NCBI GenBank assembly: GCA_003222755.1
Contig: QHXA01000030.1
Coordinates: 1 to 11,172 of the forward strand
Source: Acidobacteriota bacterium
GTDB taxonomy: Bacteria > Acidobacteriota > Terriglobia > 20CM-2-55-15
Length of the DNA stretch: 11,172 nucleotides
Reading direction: 5' to 3'
Below, in pieces: positions 6,463 to 11,172 of the stretch (positions within the stretch are counted from its first letter, which is position 1; each line of letters opens with the position of its first letter). The position numbers and the translations under genes are program-made. Under the pieces are notes generated by a model. The model worked only from the letters and a program-made list of their open reading frames with translations. It did not search any database and was not told where the DNA came from.

Positions 6463-8349
6463 CTAGTTGCTATCACCCAGGAAAATCGTAATCCGGTCTC
6501 CCGGATGAAGGACACTGAGGTCTTCGGATTCGTTCCAAGAAATTATAGCATCCACGGAAGTGTTGTAAGTCGTAGCAATCCGGTTCAGGGTTTCTCCCTG
6601 TTTCACGTGGTGGATCACTTTCTTGGGACTGGAGGCAGCGGCCTGAGCGGGCGTCGGCGAGACGACCAGCTTCTTGCCGACCGAGAGGCGGGTCGAAGTG
6701 AGATGATTCCACGACTTCAGCTTATCGACAGTCGTGTTGAAGTGTGCTGCGATCTTGGCGAGGGTATCGCCGGTCCGAACCGTATACCAAACAGATCGGG
6801 CCATCGTTGCTGTGGCCTTTGCTGCCCGGTCCCGTGTAGGGGCGGTCCTAGAGGCAGACGCCAGTTGCGGCGGCGTAACTCCGCTGATTGGGATGACCAA
6901 CGACTGGCCCACTTTCAGGACTGGTGTCTTTCCAAAGGTGTTCGCAGAGGAGATCTGGACGACTGTCGTGCTGTATTTTTTAGCAATGCTCGCAAGCGTA
7001 TCCCCTTTGCGGACAACGTGCTCTCGAAAAAGAATGCGCTGACTCTCAGGCAGTGAGGCGATCTCTTCGTTGAATTTCTCGGCGTAGCCTTTGGGCAGGA
7101 TGAGTTGGAAATCCGGATCATCGGGAGGAGTTGTCCAGCGCAAAACATGGCTGTTTAAGGCACGCAGATCCTCAACCGGCATATTGATGGCGTTTGCAAT
7201 CACACGCAGATCTGTCGGCTTGTCGACGCTGACCCGCTCTGTCTCCAGCGCAGACACCGGTGTAACGCTGAACCCGTATTTCGATGGGTTCTTCCCAATG
7301 ATTGTCAGAGCCAGAATGTTTGGGACGTAGTTCATTGTCTCTTTCGGAAGAGCCTTTTTCTCGGCCAGCGTCCAGAAATTATCGGCTCCGGTCTTCTCCA
7401 GCGCGCGTTGAACCCGTAGAGGGCCGCTATTGTAGGCGGCCATTGCCAAATACCAGTCCCCAAACTGTTGATAAAGATCTTTGAGATGCCGTGCGGCGGC
7501 TCGAGTGGATTTTTCCGGATCTGATCGTTCGTCCACCCACCAGGTCTGGCGCAATCCATATTCTTTTCCGCGTGATGAAATGAACTGCCACATTCCTTTG
7601 GCCGCAGCTCGGGAGAGGGCCCGCGGCTCGAAAGCGCTTTCGGCCTGGCATAGATAGATCAGGTCCAGGGGGACGCCTTCCTCCTTCAGGATGCGCTCAA
7701 TCATTAGCTGGTAACGTCCGACCCTCTCAAGGCCCAATTCCATCGAACCGCGGCCACGGCCATTCTGGTAGTACTCAAGGAATCCAAGAACGCGATCATT
7801 GATCTCAATCGGCAAGTCATGGGCGATCTCTTGAACTTCATCTTCGACGGTCTTCTTGAACTTGGGATCAATTAGAGCGGGAAATGTCTCCACGTGTTCG
7901 AGTTCATCAATGGGTGCCGGCTGATCGGTTTGGTCCGTCAGACCATCGCCTTCTCGCAGTGCCGCCAACTCCATGGCGTTCACTCGTGCGACGACATCCA
8001 CCAATTCTCGCTGAAGTCGCGTTTCGTTCGGATAATTTCCAGCCGTTTCCAGAATGAGATCAATAGCGGAGTCGAATTCCGTCCTGGCTTGCTTGAGAAC
8101 TCCCTGGCTGTAGAGGTCTTCGCCCTTTTTGAACCGAAACTGTGCCTGGAGGATTGCAAGGTCGACTGGATCGCTAAAGTTGACCTGCGAAAGTTCTGAC
8201 GGAAGTTCCGCAGCGACCGGTTGCACAGGCTGCCGAACGGTAGGCAAAAACGCAGGAGTGATCTTCACCGTCTTGGTCGGCGCAGCTGTTTTGCATGCCG
8301 CCAGCATCGGTAAGATCAGGACCAGAAGCGTTTTTGGAACCCTAACCAA
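6463..8349 (-). CDS. mltD: MltD-like membrane-bound lytic murein transglycosylase with three LysM domains
   Basis: The 628-residue protein cleaves the glycan strand of peptidoglycan, forming 1,6-anhydromuramic acid ends. The N-terminus has a lipoprotein signal with lipobox LAAC (Cys19), so it is lipid-anchored, probably in the outer membrane. Residues ~65-135 look helical, TPR-like. The SLT domain (~220-345) has catalytic Glu237 in the AES motif, then KGMWQF (251-256) and AYNSGP (305-310), all typical of family 1 transglycosylases. A degenerate LysM-like stretch (~371-420) precedes three clear LysM peptidoglycan-binding modules at ~444-487, 521-563 and 580-624 (HVVRKGDTLASIAKKY, YTVRTGDTLAKIAAHF, HHVKQGETLNRIATTY). 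Start is TTG8349, supported by a strong ribosome site five bases upstream. The sigma factor gene begins ~50 bases downstream, so the two may be co-transcribed. Length is somewhat above E. coli MltD owing to linkers and the third LysM. Confidence 0.94.
   Translation of the reverse strand: MVRVPKTLLVLILPMLAACKTAAPTKTVKITPAFLPTVRQPVQPVAAELPSELSQVNFSDPVDLAILQAQFRFKKGEDLYSQGVLKQARTEFDSAIDLILETAGNYPNETRLQRELVDVVARVNAMELAALREGDGLTDQTDQPAPIDELEHVETFPALIDPKFKKTVEDEVQEIAHDLPIEINDRVLGFLEYYQNGRGRGSMELGLERVGRYQLMIERILKEEGVPLDLIYLCQAESAFEPRALSRAAAKGMWQFISSRGKEYGLRQTWWVDERSDPEKSTRAAARHLKDLYQQFGDWYLAMAAYNSGPLRVQRALEKTGADNFWTLAEKKALPKETMNYVPNILALTIIGKNPSKYGFSVTPVSALETERVSVDKPTDLRVIANAINMPVEDLRALNSHVLRWTTPPDDPDFQLILPKGYAEKFNEEIASLPESQRILFREHVVRKGDTLASIAKKYSTTVVQISSANTFGKTPVLKVGQSLVIPISGVTPPQLASASRTAPTRDRAAKATATMARSVWYTVRTGDTLAKIAAHFNTTVDKLKSWNHLTSTRLSVGKKLVVSPTPAQAAASSPKKVIHHVKQGETLNRIATTYNTSVDAIISWNESEDLSVLHPGDRITIFLGDSN
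6835..6847. repeat. 13-base match to the REP-like arm inside mltD
   Basis: The sequence tgtaggggcggtc at 6835-6847 is identical to 489-501 in the left arm of the palindromic element near tsaE. It falls in the Ala/Thr/Arg-rich linker between LysM 1 and LysM 2 (residues ~501-506, TAPTR). No partner arm lies nearby, so it would be a decayed fragment, or a chance match. Confidence 0.35.
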
Positions 8350-8354
8350 AATAA

Positions 8355-8361
8355 TCCCCCT
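8355..8361 (-). promoter_or_regulatory. Strong Shine-Dalgarno site deciding the TTG start of mltD
   Basis: Read on the minus strand, AGGGGGA is followed by a five-base spacer (TTATT) and then the TTG codon at 8349. It is the clearest ribosome-binding site in the window; most other genes here have weak or no visible ones. It supports TTG as the true start, since the following residues make a correct lipoprotein signal with Cys19. Confidence 0.75.
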
Positions 8362-8414
8362 AAAACAAAAGCCACTAATCCGCAGATTTTTAAGGTCTTT
8401 GTGACTTAGTGGCT
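8362..8414 (-). terminator. Possible intrinsic terminator after comEC (AGCCAC repeat stem plus T-rich tract)
   Basis: On the minus strand, the stem AGCCACTAA / TTAGTGGCT is followed directly by TTTTGTTTT (8370-8362). This has the order of a Rho-independent terminator downstream of comEC and just before the mltD ribosome site. The 27-base loop and the AT-rich 9-bp stem make it weak, so it may attenuate rather than stop transcription into mltD. Confidence 0.4.
8370..8414. repeat. AGCCAC-family inverted repeat at the 3' end of comEC
   Basis: The perfect 9-bp arms agccactaa (8370-8378) and ttagtggct (8406-8414) are separated by 27 bases. The right part, ctttgtgacttagtggct (8397-8414), resembles the reverse complement of 10873-10892 (cttttgtgcctctttgtggct), so the two are likely members of one repeat family, one on each side of comEC. 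The comEC stop codon (8406-8408) and its final Ser-His codons lie in the right arm. Confidence 0.7.
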
Positions 8415-10826
8415 CATAAAAAGAAAGCCCAGCTTACACGAGCAGCGCAATTCGGTCAACGCTACTTTAGGGCGATGTTCCAAAGTGACAGCTATGGCTC
8501 CGAGCCGATCGGTACGAAGCGCCGGCAGGGCCGATTCGTGGGGATGCCCGAAAGGATTGTTTGCTCCTACCGAAATAACCCGAACAGACGCTCTTGGCCG
8601 GATTCGCACGCCTTTGCTGCCATGGTGAGGTACCTTGAGGACATCCACTGCTTCAGGAACGCGGATAGCTCGTTCGATGTCGCCAGTCAGGAGGGCAGTG
8701 GCGTCAGGAGTTCTCAAAAGCAAAACTACCGAATCGTTGTTCTGGTCGTTTTTCTTTGGAATCCAATTGGCTGGTGGATGTAGAACGGTGAATGGTCCAA
8801 CCGTTTGGCCCGCGGACAGCCAGCGGATTGGGATCTGCTTTTCCTGAATGCGTTCGATCAATTCGCGATACCGCGGAATCATCGGATTGCGGCCCAACCA
8901 GAATTCGCCGACGTTAAAGTTCTCGATGACGCTGAACAAACCGTCCATGTGGTCGTGATGCGCATGTGTCAAGACGACGGCGTCGAGCCGGCGTATCCCG
9001 CGCGAAAACAAGTACGGCGAAACGACATTCTCTCCAATGGAAAATGTGCTTTCGTCGCGCAGATCGAGGAAGCGGCCGGACGATACGCCTCCTCCATCAA
9101 CGAGCATCCGATACCCGGACGGGAATTCGATCAATGCGGCGTCGCCTTGCCCAACGTCCAAGAAATTTAGTGTTACTGCCCGCGGTCCTATCGGTGAGAA
9201 GTCTTTGAAAGCAATCGCCAGTTGGATACCCAGGACTGCCGCGATGCCGGAAACAACAACAGGACGCCACCGTTTGTGGATGGCGAGAATAACAATCCCA
9301 GCGGCGCCCGCGTAAAGAATCCAGACCCAAACGGGAGGGGAAGGCACACGCAGCGACGCGCCGGGAAGCCGGAGCGCGGCAGCCAGCATCTTGAGCAAGA
9401 TATCAAGGAGAGTGGTGATGATCCAGGCGGCCAGCGCCGCCATCGGTCCAGGCAGGAATATCAGCAGCAACGCAACTGGTGTGACGATCGCTGTGATGAT
9501 GCCCGCAGGCACATTGACCAGAGGGGAGATTGGCGATAACCGATGAAAGGACTCCACCATAAACACGACAAAAACCATTTCGACCGCGAGCGAAACGATC
9601 AGCGCCTCTCCGGTAACGAGGATCAGCTTCCATGGAAAAGTGACGATCCAGCTTGGCAGCCCATATTGTTCGCACCAGATCCGCCGGGAGACGCGCCAGT
9701 CAGACGCCGGTATCGAGACGTCGCCATCTCTCGAGGCGTCGTCAAAGTCTCTCAATGCTTCGCGCAACCAACCGAGCGCCCATTGGCTAGCCGGCGCTCC
9801 TATGCCGACCACACCGAGTACGGCAGCAAACGTCATTTGAAAACTGGAGTCTTCAAGCGATGTTGGGTCGATCAATAAAAGGAAGAAGGCGGTTGCTGCC
9901 GTCGCGTTGAGGACGGCGTATCCCCGATCCAACAGTTTTCCAATGACCAGGAACATGACTGCGAGCGCCGCTCGATAAACTGGAGCCTGGCCTTCGACCA
10001 TTGCCGAATACGTCAGTGCGGATGCGAGTACCAGCAACAATCGAGTGCGTCGCTTGCACGGGATCCACCGAGCCAGCCAAAGAGCCGTCCCCGCAACGAC
10101 GGCGAGATTGAAACCCGACACCACGACCAGGTGGTAAAGACCGCCAGCCTGAAACTGTCGCTCAATGTTTGCTGTTAGACCAAATTTGCGGCCAAGCACC
10201 ATTCCAAGAACCAGGCCCTGGATCTCCGGCCGGTCCGCGAACGGAGCTTCTAACCGTTCCTGTATCCACCGTTTAATTCGATCCGGTCCGTGCCAGCCTC
10301 GATCCAGAACTGTTATCAGGCGGGGGTTCCGGATTGTGCCGGTCCAGTAGATCCCTTGCCGTTCGAGGTGGCGGCGGTAATCAAAAACTCCTGGATCTCG
10401 GTATACGCCCGGACGGTGCAACTTCACCACGATCTCTACCCGATCACCGGAGCCTAGATTTAACGCATCGAATAGGTGGCGCTGTTCCGGATCATCGAGA
10501 AACTCTGTCAGCCTTGCCCGACCGCGGCTCGGCTGCGCGTCTATAGTTTCCAATCGCAGATCCAGATAAGTACCCACGCCGCGCCACGCCGGCGCATTCG
10601 TGAGCCAGCCTGTAACGCGAGTAGCGGTTGCGTCTGCAGGATCGGCGGGCGGAACCGGCGCGAGAGATGCAATCCCGGCGCCGAGAAGCGCAACCGCAAT
10701 AAGGCCACACCAAGGCTTACCAAATGAAATGAGAATTGCCAGAGGCAGGCAGATCCATACCGAGAATGGATCCAAACATGGCGATAGGAAAATTCCGAAA
10801 ACTAACGCAATGAGGGCAACCGCCAC
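8406..10826 (-). CDS. comEC: ComEC/Rec2 DNA-uptake channel protein with C-terminal metallo-beta-lactamase domain
   Basis: The 806-residue inner-membrane protein moves single-stranded transforming DNA into the cytoplasm. Order of parts: N-terminal hydrophobic helices (~1-55), a DUF4131-like soluble region (~65-175, with GDRVEIVVKLHRPG), the Competence domain (~200-480) with GLVLGMVLG and SGFNLAVVAG (237-246), more membrane helices to ~540, then a metallo-beta-lactamase domain (~550-800). That domain starts LNFLDVGQGDAALIEFP and has HAHHDHMDG (zinc-binding HxHxDH, 621-626), LTGDIE (D716), VPHHGS (H734, H735) and NPFGHPH (H761, H763). Metal-ligand motifs are intact, so nuclease-like activity is possible. 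Start is GTG10826, after GAAAGG eight bases upstream and an in-frame stop at 10842-10844. The segment between GHPH and RTD seems several residues shorter than usual. The last residues come from a repeat. Other competence or pilus genes are not in the window. Confidence 0.95.
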   Translation of the reverse strand: MAVALIALVFGIFLSPCLDPFSVWICLPLAILISFGKPWCGLIAVALLGAGIASLAPVPPADPADATATRVTGWLTNAPAWRGVGTYLDLRLETIDAQPSRGRARLTEFLDDPEQRHLFDALNLGSGDRVEIVVKLHRPGVYRDPGVFDYRRHLERQGIYWTGTIRNPRLITVLDRGWHGPDRIKRWIQERLEAPFADRPEIQGLVLGMVLGRKFGLTANIERQFQAGGLYHLVVVSGFNLAVVAGTALWLARWIPCKRRTRLLLVLASALTYSAMVEGQAPVYRAALAVMFLVIGKLLDRGYAVLNATAATAFFLLLIDPTSLEDSSFQMTFAAVLGVVGIGAPASQWALGWLREALRDFDDASRDGDVSIPASDWRVSRRIWCEQYGLPSWIVTFPWKLILVTGEALIVSLAVEMVFVVFMVESFHRLSPISPLVNVPAGIITAIVTPVALLLIFLPGPMAALAAWIITTLLDILLKMLAAALRLPGASLRVPSPPVWVWILYAGAAGIVILAIHKRWRPVVVSGIAAVLGIQLAIAFKDFSPIGPRAVTLNFLDVGQGDAALIEFPSGYRMLVDGGGVSSGRFLDLRDESTFSIGENVVSPYLFSRGIRRLDAVVLTHAHHDHMDGLFSVIENFNVGEFWLGRNPMIPRYRELIERIQEKQIPIRWLSAGQTVGPFTVLHPPANWIPKKNDQNNDSVVLLLRTPDATALLTGDIERAIRVPEAVDVLKVPHHGSKGVRIRPRASVRVISVGANNPFGHPHESALPALRTDRLGAIAVTLEHRPKVALTELRCSCKLGFLFMSH

Positions 10827-10872
10827 CGGACGAACCTTTCGTCAGTGGCAAAGGGCGCCGTTATCTTACATC

Positions 10873-10934
10873 AGCCACAAAGAGGCACAAAAGAATCAAA
10901 AACTGTTTTGTGGATCTTGCGCTTTTTTGTGGCT
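10873..10934. repeat. AGCCAC-family nested inverted repeat at the 3' end of the methyltransferase gene
   Basis: The outer arms agccacaaa (10873-10881) and tttgtggct (10926-10934) are perfect 9-bp complements, and inner arms cacaaaa (10886-10892) and ttttgtg (10906-10912) nest inside. The element covers the last 13 codons and the stop of the methyltransferase gene and most of the gap to comEC. It shares sequence with the repeat at 8370-8414. No T-tract follows on the minus strand, so it is not an obvious terminator. Confidence 0.7.
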
Positions 10935-11172
10935 AAACAACGCGATGGTTTCGATGTGATATGTGTTCGGGAACTGATCTACGAGAGCGAGCCGGCGCAA
11001 TTCATAATCTTTCCTTGCCAGAATCCCGACCTCTCGCGCAAACGTCGTCGGATTGCATGAAATGTAAACAATCTTCTCCGGCCTTAGCTGCACGATGCGC
11101 TCTGCCGTCCTTACGCCGCAGCCGGCGCGTGGTGGATCGAGAATGACGATGGCCGGTTTGAGGTCGGCTCCG
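10896..11172 (-). CDS. rlmD: 23S rRNA uracil-C5 methyltransferase (RlmD/RumA-TrmA family), 3' part only
   Basis: This is the C-terminal end of a SAM-dependent RNA m5U methyltransferase; the gene runs off the right edge and the frame stays open to the last bases. Visible family motifs are VILDPPRAGCG (motif IV, D at 11136-11138), the nucleophile Cys in YISCNP (codon 11055-11057), TFAREVGIL, and FPNTYHIETIAL, whose Glu matches the conserved base of the family. Together they fix the superfamily. Whether the target is 23S U1939, U747 or tRNA U54 cannot be told from this fragment; the RlmD-type name is a best guess. The family normally ends soon after HIETIAL, but here the frame continues as FSHKKAQDPQNSF, encoded within the inverted repeat at 10873-10934. 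comEC starts 69 bases downstream on the same strand. Confidence 0.88.
   Translation of the reverse strand, partial: GADLKPAIVILDPPRAGCGVRTAERIVQLRPEKIVYISCNPTTFAREVGILARKDYELRRLALVDQFPNTYHIETIALFSHKKAQDPQNSF

Noticed and set aside
8406..8560. Frameshift at the comEC 3' end explaining the short GHPH-RTD segment
   Set aside because: Motifs before and after are in the same frame, so a small in-frame deletion or natural variation is the simpler reading.
8409..9539. Several plus-strand open frames opposite comEC, up to about 120 residues
   Set aside because: Compositions are typical of reverse-frame translation and comEC is intact on the other strand with all motifs.

Overview
This 11.2 kb window is densely packed chromosomal DNA. 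It has two convergent gene blocks and no gene-free stretch longer than about 100 bases. Gene content suggests a Gram-negative-type envelope bacterium. The pointers are an MltD-like lipoprotein lytic transglycosylase, secreted M16 peptidase, and an ECF sigma factor followed by a HEAT-repeat anti-sigma factor and a secreted DUF4097-like protein. This combination, with GGCGGTC...GACCGCC intergenic palindromes, reminds me most of Acidobacteriota or a related environmental phylum. That assignment is an inference; there is no phylogenetic marker to settle it. No tRNA, rRNA, CRISPR array, insertion sequence or phage gene was seen.

Plus-strand block (1-3689): the 3' part of nnr (NAD(P)HX dehydratase domain), tsaE (tRNA t6A synthesis ATPase), and a two-domain M16 zinc peptidase. 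The tsaE and M16 genes overlap by a few bases. The nnr-tsaE pairing is a common conserved neighbourhood.

Minus-strand block (11172 down to 3747, in transcription order): the 3' end of a 23S rRNA uracil-C5 methyltransferase (RlmD/RumA family), comEC, an MltD-like transglycosylase with three LysM domains, an ECF sigma factor, a membrane-anchored zinc-finger anti-sigma factor with extracytoplasmic HEAT repeats, and a secreted protein built from 18-residue repeats. The last three genes are joined by two ATGA start/stop overlaps, so they are almost certainly one translationally coupled unit. The transglycosylase lies only about 50 bases upstream. I read this as a cell-envelope signalling module: the sigma factor is held by the membrane anti-sigma factor, whose outside HEAT domain could read the envelope state, and the repeat protein acts outside the cytoplasm.

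The most unusual structural signal is a set of palindromic elements at gene 3' ends. Two families are visible. One is GC-rich (core tgtag.g.cggtc) at 484-599 and 3716-3741, with a 13-base fragment inside the transglycosylase gene. The other begins AGCCAC and lies at 8370-8414 and 10873-10934, on either side of comEC. Three genes (nnr, comEC, rlmD) take their stop codon and last residues from inside such an element, and the tsaE start lies just beyond one. The two AGCCAC copies are read in the same frame, giving Ser-His in both proteins.
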